Counted from the stretch's first letter, positions 50,720 to 59,444 are shown. The stretch is 64,000 nt of DNA from Streptomyces griseorubiginosus (GCF_001514195.1 NZ_KQ948744.1:186001-250000), one strand, 5' to 3'. The notes: generated by a model from the letters alone, not told the origin. Numbers and translations: made by a program.

Positions 50720-51526
50720 ATGCGCACACGCGCCCTCGTCCTCGCCGCCTCCGGCGCCGTGGCTCTCTCCGCCCTCGCCGTCCCGGCCGCGCAGGCCGCC
50801 ACCCCGGCTGCCGGGCCCGCCGTCACCTTCTCCCAGCTGAAGGTCAACAGCGGCAAGAACATCGTGGTCGGCTCCACGGCCCAGGTCACCGTCTCCGCGA
50901 CGTACACCGTGACCAAGCCCGCCAACCTGGACCCGAACTCCTTCCAGACCGGGCCCGTGCTCTACCGCGGCGCCACGCTCGGCGAGAACTCCGACGACCT
51001 GCTCGCCGGTGACGGCCCCGGCACCTGCACGGTGTCCTCCTCGACCGTCCTCAAGTGCTCGGCGAAGATCCAGTTCCGCCCGAAGTCCTCCGACCAGGAC
51101 CTCGACCTGTTCAGCAGCGAGGCGGGCACCTGGAAGCTGGGCGCCCTTGCGGTCAACGCCGACAGCGGAATCACCTGGCAGGGCGGCCTCGGCTCCACCC
51201 ACCTCCAGCGCAAGGCCACCCTCACCACCGACGCCTCCCCGGAGCCGGTGACGAAGGGCAGGACGATCACCGTCACGGGCAAGCTCTCCCGCGCCAACTG
51301 GGACACCAACAAGTACGCGGGCTACTCCACCCAGCCGGTGAAGCTCCAGTTCAAGAAGAAGGGCGCGACCACCTGGAGCACCCTGAAGACCATCAAGTCC
51401 AGCTCCACGGGCGCCCTGAAGACCACGACCAAGGCCACCGCGGACGGGTACTTCCGCTACGTCTTCGCGGGCACGACGACGACCTCCCCGGTCAACTCGT
51501 CGGCCGACTTCGTCGACGTGCGTTAA
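50720..51526 (+). CDS. Secreted protein, paralogue B
   Basis: 268 residues, signal peptide MRTRALVLAASGAVALSALA ending AQAA. It has the same architecture as the upstream gene: Cys pair (GTCTVSSSTVLKCSA) and C-terminal EPVTKGRTITVTGKLSRANW with YSTQPVKLQFKKK and DGYFRYVFAG. The two clearly arose by tandem duplication, yet each has its own 130-bp upstream region. CTGGGGAAC lies before ATG 50720. Ends 24 bp from the convergent P-type ATPase gene. Confidence 0.84.
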   Translation: MRTRALVLAASGAVALSALAVPAAQAATPAAGPAVTFSQLKVNSGKNIVVGSTAQVTVSATYTVTKPANLDPNSFQTGPVLYRGATLGENSDDLLAGDGPGTCTVSSSTVLKCSAKIQFRPKSSDQDLDLFSSEAGTWKLGALAVNADSGITWQGGLGSTHLQRKATLTTDASPEPVTKGRTITVTGKLSRANWDTNKYAGYSTQPVKLQFKKKGATTWSTLKTIKSSSTGALKTTTKATADGYFRYVFAGTTTTSPVNSSADFVDVR

Positions 51527-51550
51527 GGGCGGAGCACTGAGCGCCCACCA

Positions 51551-53938
51551 CTAAGCGGACCCGCGGCGGTCGACCAGCTTCCACACGAATTCCAGGACGG
51601 CCGCCGCAACCACCGCGATCCCCACCGCGATCCACGGCATCGTCACCCCGACCAGCTTCAGCGCGAAGAAGTGCTGGAGCCAGGGCACGGCGAGGACGAG
51701 CACGAAGGCGAGGCCCATCGCCGCGACCAGGACCAGACGCCACCACGTGTACGGGCGGGCGATGATCGCGAGGACCCACATCGAGATCAGGAACAGCGTC
51801 AGGGTCGCCGCGCTGGTCTCCGCGTCCAAGGCGTCCGCGCCCGTGTAGTGGTGACGGGCGATCAGGTACGTGACGAAGGTGGCGATCGCCGCCACCACCC
51901 CGCCCGGGACCGAGTACCGCATCACGCGCCGTACGAAGTGTGGTTTCGCGCGTTCCTTGTTGGGCGCGAGGGCGAGGAAGAAGGCCGGGACGCCGATCGT
52001 CAGGGTGGACAGCAGGGTCAGGTGCCGGGGCAGGAAGGGGTATTCGACCTGCCAGCACACCACGAGGACGGCGAGCAGCACCGAGTACACGGTCTTCACC
52101 AGGAACAGCGTGGCGACCCGGGTGATGTTGCCGATGACCCGCCGCCCCTCGGCGACCACCGACGGCAGGGTCGCGAAGCTGTTGTCCAGCAGCACGATCT
52201 GGGCGACCGCCCGGGTGGCCTCGGAGCCGGAGCCCATGGACACCCCGATGTCGGCGTCCTTGAGCGCGAGCACGTCGTTGACGCCGTCCCCGGTCATCGC
52301 GACCGTGTGCCCGCGGGACTGGAGCGCCCCCACCATGTCCCGCTTCTGCTGCGGGGTGACCCGCCCGAACACCGTGCCCTCGTCGAGGGCCTTCGCCATC
52401 CCGTCCCGCTCGGCGGGCAGCCGGCGCGCGTCCACCGTGGTGCCGTCGAGGCCCAGCTTGGCCGCGACCGCCCCGACCGACACCGCGTTGTCCCCGGAGA
52501 TGACCTTGGCGTGGACGTCCTGTTCGGCGAAGTACCGCAGGGTGTCGGCCGCGTCGGGCCGCAGCCGCTGCTCCAGGACGACCAGGGCGGTCGGGCGCGC
52601 TCCCCGGGCCGGCTCGGGATCGTCGAGGTCACGGCCGGCGCGGGCCAGCAGCAGCACCCTGAGGCCCTGCTCGTTGAGGCGCTCGGTCTCGCGCAGGGCG
52701 GGGTCGTCGTCGGCGAGCAGCACGTCCGGCGCCCCCAGCAGCCATGTACTGGACTCGCCGTCGCCCTCGCTGAAGGAGGCCCCGCTGTACTTGCGGGCGG
52801 AGGAGAAGGGCAGCGACTCGGTGCAGCGCCACTCCTCGGCGTCCGGAAAGGCGTCGATGATCGCCTGGAGGGAGGCGTTGGGCCGCGGGTCCGCCTCGCC
52901 CAGGGCGCCCAGCACCTTGCGCACGTACGACGCGTCGGCGCCCTGGAGAGGCCTGACCTCGGTGACGTCCATGCCGCCCTCGGTGAGGGTGCCGGTCTTG
53001 TCGAGGCAGACCGTGTCCACGCGGGCCAGGCCCTCGATGGCCGGGAGTTCCTGGACCAGGACCTGTTTCCGGCCGAGCCGGATCACGCCGATCGCGAAGG
53101 CCACGGAGGTCAGCAGCACGAGCCCCTCCGGGACCATGGGCACGATCCCGCCGACCGTGCGCGCGATGGAGTCCTTGAGGTCGTTGTCCTTCACGAACAG
53201 CTGGCTGATGACCAGGCCGATCGCGGTCGGGACCATCATCCACGTCACGTACTTGAGGATCGTGGAGATGCCCGAGCGCAGCTCGGAGTGGACCAGCGTG
53301 AACCGGGAGGCCTCCTCGGCGAGCTGGGCGGCGTAGGCCTCGCGGCCCACCCTGGTGGCCTGGAAGACGCCTCCGCCGGCCACCACGAAGCTCCCGGACA
53401 TCACCTGGTCGCCGGGCCGCTTGACCACCGGGTCGGCCTCGCCGGTGAGCAGTGACTCGTCGATCTCCAGGCCGTCGGCCTCGACGACCCTGCCGTCGAC
53501 CACGGCCTTGTCGCCGGGCCCGATCTCGATGAGGTCGTCCAGGACGATGTCCGAGGTGCTGATCTCGGTCGTGGTCCCGTCCCGTCGTACCGTCGGGCGG
53601 GCCTCCCCGATCACCGCGAGCGAGTCGAGGGTCTTCTTGGCCCGCCACTCCTGGACGATGCCGATGCCGGTGTTGGCGAGGATGACGTACCCGAACAGGC
53701 TGTCCTGGAAGGGCGCGACGAACATCATGATCAGCCAGAGCACACCGATGATCGCGTTGAAGCGGGTGAAGACGTTCGCCCGGACGATCTCGGCCAGGGA
53801 CCGGCTGCTGCGCACCGGCACGTCGTTGACCTGACCGCGCCCCACCCGCTCGGCCACCTCGGCCGCGGTCAGCCCGGTCACCGCCGGGGACGAGGCCGTC
53901 CTGGAGTCGAGTTCGGCGCCCGCGTCGATGTGCGTCAT
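51551..53938 (-). CDS. P-type cation-transporting ATPase, CtpE-like
   Basis: A 795-residue P-type ATPase in the inner membrane. Visible: TGEADPV (actuator, near residue 165), the phosphorylation motif DKTGTLTEGG (near 311), KVISGDNAVS, TGDGVNDVLALKDADIG (near 550) and about ten hydrophobic segments. The M4 motif is PMVPEGLVLLTSVA, as in mycobacterial CtpE, a calcium importer (known for M. tuberculosis/smegmatis), not the CPx motif of copper pumps. Calcium is the best guess; magnesium remains possible. ATG 53938 lacks a strong ribosome binding site. Confidence 0.9.
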   Translation of the reverse strand: MTHIDAGAELDSRTASSPAVTGLTAAEVAERVGRGQVNDVPVRSSRSLAEIVRANVFTRFNAIIGVLWLIMMFVAPFQDSLFGYVILANTGIGIVQEWRAKKTLDSLAVIGEARPTVRRDGTTTEISTSDIVLDDLIEIGPGDKAVVDGRVVEADGLEIDESLLTGEADPVVKRPGDQVMSGSFVVAGGGVFQATRVGREAYAAQLAEEASRFTLVHSELRSGISTILKYVTWMMVPTAIGLVISQLFVKDNDLKDSIARTVGGIVPMVPEGLVLLTSVAFAIGVIRLGRKQVLVQELPAIEGLARVDTVCLDKTGTLTEGGMDVTEVRPLQGADASYVRKVLGALGEADPRPNASLQAIIDAFPDAEEWRCTESLPFSSARKYSGASFSEGDGESSTWLLGAPDVLLADDDPALRETERLNEQGLRVLLLARAGRDLDDPEPARGARPTALVVLEQRLRPDAADTLRYFAEQDVHAKVISGDNAVSVGAVAAKLGLDGTTVDARRLPAERDGMAKALDEGTVFGRVTPQQKRDMVGALQSRGHTVAMTGDGVNDVLALKDADIGVSMGSGSEATRAVAQIVLLDNSFATLPSVVAEGRRVIGNITRVATLFLVKTVYSVLLAVLVVCWQVEYPFLPRHLTLLSTLTIGVPAFFLALAPNKERAKPHFVRRVMRYSVPGGVVAAIATFVTYLIARHHYTGADALDAETSAATLTLFLISMWVLAIIARPYTWWRLVLVAAMGLAFVLVLAVPWLQHFFALKLVGVTMPWIAVGIAVVAAAVLEFVWKLVDRRGSA

Positions 53939-54050
53939 GCATTCGACGGTACGTGCGGTTGTGTGGCTTCACCCGGTGAGTGCCCCGAAGTTACGACCTG
54001 GGGAGGAGGGCGGGCCGGGCGGGTGATGCCCTGGTACTAGGGGACGTTCC

Positions 54051-54314
54051 TCACTCGGCAGCAGGGTCGGCGGCGGCCGCCCTCTTGATGGCCGCGTCCC
54101 GCTTGCGCACGTACCAGGTGCCGTAGATCCCCAGCACGCCCCCGGCCAGGCAGGTCCACAGCCACCAGGTGCGGTCGTGGTCCGCGAACCAGCCGTAGAA
54201 GGGCAGCTGCACGAGGAAGAGGACGAACCACAGGATGGTGCCGCCGGTGATCGTGGCGACCACGGGGCCTTCCAGGGGTTCCGGTGCCTCGTGCGTGGGT
54301 GTCCATTTGGCCAT
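54051..54314 (-). CDS. DUF2530 two-TM membrane protein
   Basis: An 87-residue protein with two transmembrane segments (about 18-38 and 46-66) and a basic/Ala-rich C-terminus (YVRKRDAAIKRAAAADPAAE), matching DUF2530. Function unknown. It is divergent from the purine permease gene, with 112 bp between. Confidence 0.86.
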   Translation of the reverse strand: MAKWTPTHEAPEPLEGPVVATITGGTILWFVLFLVQLPFYGWFADHDRTWWLWTCLAGGVLGIYGTWYVRKRDAAIKRAAAADPAAE

Positions 54315-54426
54315 GGGGACAGCTTACGAGGCGATCACATCTACGCGCGGAGATGGCCGTCGCCCGAGTTATACGTTCATACTGAAACGGTTTGTGTCTG
54401 TCCACTTCTGCTCGTAGGAACATCCA

Positions 54427-55821
54427 ATGACGACCGCCCTCGACCGCTACTTCAAGATCTCCGAGAGAGGCAGCAGTCTGCCTCGGGAGATCCGGGGCGG
54501 GTTCGCCACGTTCTTCGCGATGGCCTACATCATCGTGCTGAACCCGATCATCCTCGGCAGCGCCAAGGACATGTACGGCCACCACCTGGACAACGGCCAG
54601 CTGGTCACCGCGACCGCCGTGACCGCCGCCTTCACCACGCTCCTCATGGGCGTGGTCGGCAACGTCCCGATCGCCCTGGCCGCCGGCCTCGGCGTGAACT
54701 CGGTCGTCGCCCTCCAGCTCGCACCCCGGATGTCCTGGCCGGACGCGATGGGCATGGTGGTCCTCGCGGGCTTCATCGTGATGCTGCTGGTCGCCACCGG
54801 TCTGCGCGAGCGCGTGATGAACGCGGTGCCCTTCGGCCTGCGCAAGGCCATCTCCATCGGTATCGGCCTGTTCATCATGCTGATCGGGCTCGTGGACTCC
54901 GGCTTCGTCTCCCGTATCCCGGACGCCGCCCAGACCACCGTCCCGCTCCAGCTCGGCGCCGACGGCCACCTCAACGGCTGGCCGGTCCTGGTCTTCATCC
55001 TGGGCGCCCTGCTCACCCTCGCGCTGATCGTCCGCAAGGTCCCCGGCGCCATCCTGATCTCGATCGTCACGATGACGGTCCTCGCGGTGATCATCGAGGC
55101 CGTCGCCAAGGTGCCGTCCTGGGGCCTCACGACCCCGAAGTGGCCCGGCAACCCCGTCGCCACCCCCGACTTCGGCCTGATCGGCAAGGTCAGCCTCTTC
55201 GGCGGCTTCTCCCACGTGGGCGTGCTGACCGGCATCCTCTTCGTCTTCACGGTCCTGCTGTCGTGCTTCTTCGACGCGATGGGCACGATCATGGGCGTCT
55301 CCGACGAGGCCAAGCTCACCGACGCCCAGGGCCAGATGCCCGGCATCAACAAGGTCCTCTTCGTGGACGGCCTCGCGGTCGCGGCCGGCGGTGCCAGCTC
55401 GTCGTCGGCCACCACGGCCTTCGTGGAGTCCACGGCCGGTGTCGGCGAGGGTGCCCGCACGGGCTTCGCGAACGTGGTCACCGGCGGCCTCTTCGCCGTG
55501 GCCCTCTTCCTGACCCCGGTCGCCACCATGGTCCCGTCCCAGGCCGCGACCCCCGCGCTGCTCGCGGTGGGCTTCATGATCCTGGCTAACTCGGTGCGGG
55601 ACATCGACTGGTCCGACTACACCATCGCGATCCCGGCCTTCGTGACGATGGTGATGATGCCGTTCACCTACTCGATCACCAACGGCATCGGCATGGGCTT
55701 CATCACCTTCGTGGTGCTGCGCCTGGCGGCGGGACGGGCCAAGGAGGTCCCGGTGGCGATGTACGTCGTCTCCGCGGTCTTCGCCTTCTACTACCTGATG
55801 CCGGCGCTCGGCCTGACGTGA
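54427..55821 (+). CDS. NCS2-family purine permease (AzgA/PbuG-like)
   Basis: A 464-residue permease with about 12-14 hydrophobic segments. It opens with FKISERGSSLPREIRGGFAT and FFAMAYIIVLNPIIL, and has AAGLGVNSVVA and VDGLAVAAGGASSSSATTAFVESTAGVGEGARTG-type loops diagnostic of the AzgA branch, which imports adenine, guanine or hypoxanthine by proton symport. GTAGGAAC lies 7 nt before the ATG. A 15-bp tandem repeat begins in its stop-codon region. Confidence 0.93.
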   Translation: MTTALDRYFKISERGSSLPREIRGGFATFFAMAYIIVLNPIILGSAKDMYGHHLDNGQLVTATAVTAAFTTLLMGVVGNVPIALAAGLGVNSVVALQLAPRMSWPDAMGMVVLAGFIVMLLVATGLRERVMNAVPFGLRKAISIGIGLFIMLIGLVDSGFVSRIPDAAQTTVPLQLGADGHLNGWPVLVFILGALLTLALIVRKVPGAILISIVTMTVLAVIIEAVAKVPSWGLTTPKWPGNPVATPDFGLIGKVSLFGGFSHVGVLTGILFVFTVLLSCFFDAMGTIMGVSDEAKLTDAQGQMPGINKVLFVDGLAVAAGGASSSSATTAFVESTAGVGEGARTGFANVVTGGLFAVALFLTPVATMVPSQAATPALLAVGFMILANSVRDIDWSDYTIAIPAFVTMVMMPFTYSITNGIGMGFITFVVLRLAAGRAKEVPVAMYVVSAVFAFYYLMPALGLT

Positions 55822-55862
55822 GCCCTGCCCTCGTGAGCCCTGCCCTCGTGAGCCCCGCGCTC
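55818..55862. repeat. 15-bp tandem repeat spanning the permease stop codon
   Basis: GTGAGCCCTGCCCTC at 55818-55832 and 55833-55847, with a diverged third unit (GTGAGCCCCGCGCTC). The first unit contains the permease stop codon (TGA 55819-55821). Confidence 0.85.
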
Positions 55863-55873
55863 CTGGGCCCCGC

Positions 55874-56056
55874 TCACGTCACCCCGTAGAACTTCTCCGT
55901 CTCGTCGACGGCGGTCTGGAACCGCTCGTCGAAGTCGTCTCGAATGAGCGTCCGGATCACATAGTCCTGGACGCTCATTCCCCTTTTGGCCGCATGGATC
56001 CGGAGCCGCTCGAGCAGCTCCCCGTCTATCCGCAGGCTGAGCACGCTGGTCCCCAT
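55874..56056 (-). CDS. Ribbon-helix-helix-type small protein
   Basis: A 60-residue protein: VLSLRIDGELLERLRIHAAK is a typical ribbon plus helix 1, followed by MSVQDYVIRTLIRDDF (helix 2) and a short acidic tail. This is the CopG/Arc-like DNA-binding fold seen in antitoxins, but no toxin gene is adjacent. ATG 56056 marks the start of the conserved part; an open frame continues to 56167 through the MarR promoter region. No Shine-Dalgarno is visible. Confidence 0.72.
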   Translation of the reverse strand: MGTSVLSLRIDGELLERLRIHAAKRGMSVQDYVIRTLIRDDFDERFQTAVDETEKFYGVT

Positions 56057-56173
56057 GAACACGAGGGTCGCCGCCGACGGGGAGCGGCGTTCACTTTCCG
56101 CTGTCGACTCACTCGTACGGGTGAAGATCGGGTTTCCGTGGCCGGAGTCACGGGAATCCTGGCGCACCCCAGC

Positions 56174-56207
56174 TTGTTTAGCGAGAGTAATGAGTTACGC
56201 TAAAGAG
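56174..56207 (+). promoter_or_regulatory. marR promoter with overlapping operator; leaderless start
   Basis: TTGTTT (56174-56179), 16 bp, TACGCT (56196-56201). The expected transcription start, 6-7 bp on, coincides with ATG 56208. An inverted repeat TTTAGCG (56177-56183) / CGCTAAA (56198-56204) joins the -35 and -10, an ideal autorepression site. Confidence 0.65.
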
Positions 56208-56645
56208 ATGCCGGACCTCATCCATGGCGACGACGCTGCCGCCGTGAACGCCCTACGCTCCGCCGTGATGCGACTGTCCCGTCGGCTCAAGCACCAGAGA
56301 GTCGACGAGTCGCTGAGCCCCACCGAGATGTCGGTGCTGGGCACCCTCACGATCTGCGGCCAGGCCACCCCGGGCGAACTCGCCCGCAAGGAGCACGTCC
56401 AGCCGCCGTCGATGACCCGCATCGTGGCACTGCTGGAGGCCAAGGGACTCGTCCGGCTGGAGCCGCACCCCGAGGACCGGCGCCAGAAGGTCGTCACCAA
56501 GACCGAGCAGGCCGAGGCCATGCTCGCGGAGTCCCGCGCCAAGCGGAACGCCTTCCTGGCCACCCTGGTCGACGGTCTCGACGAGGACGAGTGGGCGAAA
56601 CTGCGCGAAGCCGCCCCCGTGCTGGAGAAACTCGCACACCTGTAA
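56208..56645 (+). CDS. MarR-family transcriptional regulator
   Basis: A 145-residue winged-helix regulator: VMRLSRRLKHQRVDESLSPT, recognition helix region GELARKEHVQPPSMTRIVALLEAKGLV and the wing EPHPEDRRQKVV. It is followed 25 bp on by an MFS exporter gene, the classic MarR-efflux pair, so it probably senses an exported small molecule. ATG 56208 is preferred (an in-frame ATG at 56190 would lie within the promoter); the transcript is likely leaderless. Confidence 0.9.
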   Translation: MPDLIHGDDAAAVNALRSAVMRLSRRLKHQRVDESLSPTEMSVLGTLTICGQATPGELARKEHVQPPSMTRIVALLEAKGLVRLEPHPEDRRQKVVTKTEQAEAMLAESRAKRNAFLATLVDGLDEDEWAKLREAAPVLEKLAHL

Positions 56646-56670
56646 GCCGCGAAGAGGAGGCGAACGCACT

Positions 56671-58017
56671 TTGAGTACGGGACCCGGAACACCTTCCGCC
56701 CCCGCACCGATCCCTTCTACCTCTGTGTCCCGCAAGTCATCCATGTTCAGCTCGCTGAAGGTCAGGAACTACCGCCTGTTCTTCCTCGGCCAGGTCGTCT
56801 CCAACATCGGCACCTGGATGCAGCGCATCGCCCAGGACTGGCTGGTGCTCAGCCTCACCGGCTCCGCCACCGCCGTCGGCGTCACCACCGCCCTCCAGTT
56901 CCTGCCGATGCTGCTCTTCGGCCTCTACGGCGGTGTCCTCGTCGACCGGCTGCCCAAGCGCCGCGCGCTGCTGTTCACGCAGTCCGCGATGGGCGCCACC
57001 GGCATCGCGCTCGCCGTCCTCACCCTGACCGGCCAGGTCCACGTCTGGCACGTCTACCTCGCCGCGTTCGCCGTGGGTCTCGCCACCGTGGTCGACAACC
57101 CGGCCCGCCAGTCCTTCGTCTCCGAGATGGTCGGCCCCGACCAGCTCCAGAACGCGGTCAGCCTGAACTCCGCGAACTTCCAGTCGGCCCGTCTCGTCGG
57201 CCCCGCGGTCGCGGGCGTCATGATCACCGGCGTCGGCACCGGCTGGGCGTTCCTGTTCAACGGCCTGTCCTTCATCGCCCCGCTCGTCGGCCTGGTGCTG
57301 ATGCGCTCGCGTGAGCTGTACGTCGTCGAGCGCGCCCCGCGCGGCAAGGGACAGCTGCGGGAGGGGCTGCGGTACGTGGCCGGACGCCCCGAGCTGATCT
57401 GGACCATCGTCCTGGTCGGGTTCGTCTCCACCTTCGGCTTCAACTTCCCCGTCTACCTCTCCGCCTTCGCCGACGACGTCTTCCACGCCGGTGCCGGCTC
57501 CTACAGCCTCTTCAACACCCTGATGGCCGTCGGCTCCCTCGCGGGCGCCCTGCTCGCGGCCCGGCGCGGCACCGCCCGGCTGCGGGTCCTCGTCGTCGGC
57601 GCGGTGGCCTTCGGCGCGCTGGAGATGGTGGCCGCGATCGCCCCGTCGCTGTGGCTGTTCGCCCTGCTCATGGCGCCGATCGGGATGTTCGGCATGACGG
57701 TCAACGTCACCGCCAACAGCAGCGTCCAGATGAGCACCGACCCGGCCATGCGGGGACGCGTGATGGCCCTGTACATGATGATCTTCATGGGCGGGGCGCC
57801 GGTGGGCGCGCCGATCGCCGGCTGGATCACCGACGCCTACGGCGTCCGCGCCGGCCTCGCGGCGGGCGGTGCCATCGCCGCGCTGGCCGCGGTGACGGTC
57901 GGCCTGGTCCTGGCCAAGGTCGGCAACCTGCGGCTTTCGGTGGGCTGGAACCGCGGCCACCCCCACGTCCGGTTCGTCCCGCGCGAGGTGCAGGAGCAGC
58001 TGGCCGCGGCGGCGTGA
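56671..58017 (+). CDS. MFS transporter (DHA3-type efflux)
   Basis: A 448-residue MFS protein with 12 predicted segments, the motif GQVVSNIGTWMQRIAQDWLV in segment 1 and LYGGVLVDRLPKRRALLFTQ (motif A). This pattern belongs to the DHA3/EntS-like exporters. The cargo is unknown. The start is TTG 56671 with AAGAGGAGG 11 nt upstream. Same operon as marR. Its stop is followed at once by the 29-bp repeats. Confidence 0.9.
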   Translation: MSTGPGTPSAPAPIPSTSVSRKSSMFSSLKVRNYRLFFLGQVVSNIGTWMQRIAQDWLVLSLTGSATAVGVTTALQFLPMLLFGLYGGVLVDRLPKRRALLFTQSAMGATGIALAVLTLTGQVHVWHVYLAAFAVGLATVVDNPARQSFVSEMVGPDQLQNAVSLNSANFQSARLVGPAVAGVMITGVGTGWAFLFNGLSFIAPLVGLVLMRSRELYVVERAPRGKGQLREGLRYVAGRPELIWTIVLVGFVSTFGFNFPVYLSAFADDVFHAGAGSYSLFNTLMAVGSLAGALLAARRGTARLRVLVVGAVAFGALEMVAAIAPSLWLFALLMAPIGMFGMTVNVTANSSVQMSTDPAMRGRVMALYMMIFMGGAPVGAPIAGWITDAYGVRAGLAAGGAIAALAAVTVGLVLAKVGNLRLSVGWNRGHPHVRFVPREVQEQLAAAA

Positions 58018-58029
58018 GTCCAGCGGGGG

Positions 58030-58145
58030 CCTGCGGTCTACGGCAGGACGTGCGCCGGCCTGCGGTCTACGGCAGGACGCGCACCGACCTGCGGTCTACG
58101 GCAGGACGCGCGCTGGCCTGCGGTCTACGGCAGGACGCGCATGGC
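58030..58145. repeat. 29-bp tandem repeat, four units, made from a gene end
   Basis: CCTGCGGTCTACGGCAGGAC units start at 58030, 58059, 58088 and 58117. The fourth unit is the real 3' end of the GNAT gene on the minus strand (its stop codon is 58125-58127). The other three are copies that carry the same RVLP-stop codons beyond the gene. Confidence 0.92.
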
Positions 58146-58655
58146 CAGCACCTGGCCCGGCCAGTCACCGTTCGCCCCGGCGGAGTACGTCTCCGTCGGG
58201 GCGAAGCCGTTGGCCTCGTAGTAGGCGACCAGCCTGCGGTCGTCACCCGCGTAGCAGTCCACCCGCAGCAGCGCCACGCCCTCGCGCCGGGTCTCCTCGG
58301 CGGCGTGCGCGAGCAGCGCGCTGCCGATGCCGTGGCCCTTGAAGCGGCGGTCGGAGGCCAGCCAGTGGATGTACCGCTCGGGCTCGCCGGGTGGCGGGAG
58401 ATGGGCGAGGTAGGCGCCGGGCGCGTCGGTGATCGTGAGGGTCGCGGCCGGGACGCCGTCGGCCTCGGCGACGAACACGCGGCCCTCGTCGATGTACCGG
58501 GCGACGGACTCCACCGTCCTCGGGCTCCTCGACAGCGGCTCGGTGCCCCACTGACCGGGGCGCCCCTGCCCGACCAGCCACTCCACACAGCTGTCGAGCA
58601 TGCCGAGGATCACGGGTATGTCGTCGGGTCCGCCGTCCCGGATGGTGATCTCCAT
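58125..58655 (-). CDS. GNAT-family N-acetyltransferase
   Basis: A 176-residue GNAT protein: MEITIRDGGPDDIPVILGML start, acetyl-CoA motif SDRRFKGHGIGSALLAHAAE (near residue 108), and RVDCYAGDDRRLVAYYEANGF. Acceptor unknown. ATG 58655 is used; the GTG two codons upstream is possible. It starts only 26 bp from the divergent RNA phosphodiesterase gene, so their promoters must overlap. Its 3' end has been copied into the tandem repeats that follow. Confidence 0.87.
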   Translation of the reverse strand: MEITIRDGGPDDIPVILGMLDSCVEWLVGQGRPGQWGTEPLSRSPRTVESVARYIDEGRVFVAEADGVPAATLTITDAPGAYLAHLPPPGEPERYIHWLASDRRFKGHGIGSALLAHAAEETRREGVALLRVDCYAGDDRRLVAYYEANGFAPTETYSAGANGDWPGQVLAMRVLP

Positions 58656-58681
58656 GCCCACATGGTGACAGGCTGACCCGC

Positions 58682-59254
58682 ATGAGACTCTTCGCCGCGG
58701 TGCTGCCCCCGCAGGATGTCGCCGACGAACTCGCGCTGCGGGTGGCCGAGTTGAGGAGGCTGCCCGGGGCGTCCTCGCTGCGCTGGACCGGGGTGCCGGG
58801 GTGGCACTTCACGCTTGCCTTCTACGGCGAGGTCGACGACGTCGTCGTGGCGGACCTGTCGGAGCGGCTGGAGCGGGCGGCTCGGCGGACGTCTTCCTTT
58901 TCGCTGGCCGTGCGCGGGGGTGGGCAGTTCGGGCACGGGCGGGTGCTGTGGGCGGGGGCCTCCGGCGATCTCGCGGAGTTGCGGTTGCTCGCCGAGCGGG
59001 CGGAGGCGGCGGGACGCAAAGCCGGGGTGGAGATGGGGGAGCACCGGCGGTACAAGGCGCATCTGACGGTGGCGCGGAGTCGGGAGGCGGTGGATGTGGC
59101 GCCGTACTTGGAAGTGCTCGACGGGTTTGCGAGCCGTACGTGGACCGTGGACGAGCTGGCGTTGGTGCGGAGCAATCTGCCGACTGCCGGTGTGCCGGGG
59201 GAGCAGCCGCGGTACGAGGTGGTCGGGCGTTGGGCGCTCGGTGGGGGCGGTTAG
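58682..59254 (+). CDS. thpR: RNA 2',3'-cyclic 3'-phosphodiesterase (2'-5' RNA ligase family)
   Basis: A 190-residue 2H phosphoesterase with both catalytic HxT motifs: WHFTLAFYGEV (near residue 42) and KAHLTVARS (near 124). Family members open 2',3'-cyclic phosphates on RNA and can reversibly join 2'-5' ends; the physiological role is unclear. The start MRLFAAVLPPQDVADEL matches the family N-terminus. Divergent from the GNAT gene with a 26-bp gap. A short membrane-protein gene follows. Confidence 0.9.
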   Translation: MRLFAAVLPPQDVADELALRVAELRRLPGASSLRWTGVPGWHFTLAFYGEVDDVVVADLSERLERAARRTSSFSLAVRGGGQFGHGRVLWAGASGDLAELRLLAERAEAAGRKAGVEMGEHRRYKAHLTVARSREAVDVAPYLEVLDGFASRTWTVDELALVRSNLPTAGVPGEQPRYEVVGRWALGGGG

Positions 59255-59263
59255 GCTCGATGT

Positions 59264-59353
59264 GTGGACCCGAAGACTCGTAACCGGATCATGGCCGGTG
59301 TGCTGGTGATGATGTTCGTCGTTGTGGCGTTGGCTGCGGCGCTCGGTAGGTAG
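59264..59353 (+). CDS. 29-residue single-TM protein
   Basis: VDPKTRNRIMAGVLVMMFVV continues through a hydrophobic stretch to ALGR and stop. Read from GTG 59264 it gives a basic N-terminus and one transmembrane helix (about 10-27). It starts 9 bp after the thpR stop codon. I recall very similar tiny proteins (MDPKxRNRIxAGVL) in other streptomycetes, which argues against chance. Function unknown. Confidence 0.6.
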   Translation: MDPKTRNRIMAGVLVMMFVVVALAAALGR

Positions 59354-59371
59354 GGGAGTTCGGGGAACTGC

Positions 59372-59444
59372 GGCCGGTTCTTCGGCTGCCGCGCCGTCGT
59401 GGCTGGTCGCGCAGTTCCCCGCGCCCCTTTGGGGCGCTGCCCCT
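59372..59444. repeat. Dispersed repeat, short form, before the aldo-keto reductase gene end
   Basis: GGCTGGTCGCGCAGTTCCCC GCGCCCCTTTGGGGCGC in two parts: the standard core plus a CGCCCCTTTGGGGCG hairpin that may terminate the aldo-keto reductase transcript (minus strand). Confidence 0.8.

Noticed and set aside
55874..56056. Ribbon-helix-helix protein as antitoxin of a toxin-antitoxin pair
   Set aside because: No small toxin-like gene overlaps or adjoins it; neighbours are a permease and a MarR regulator.
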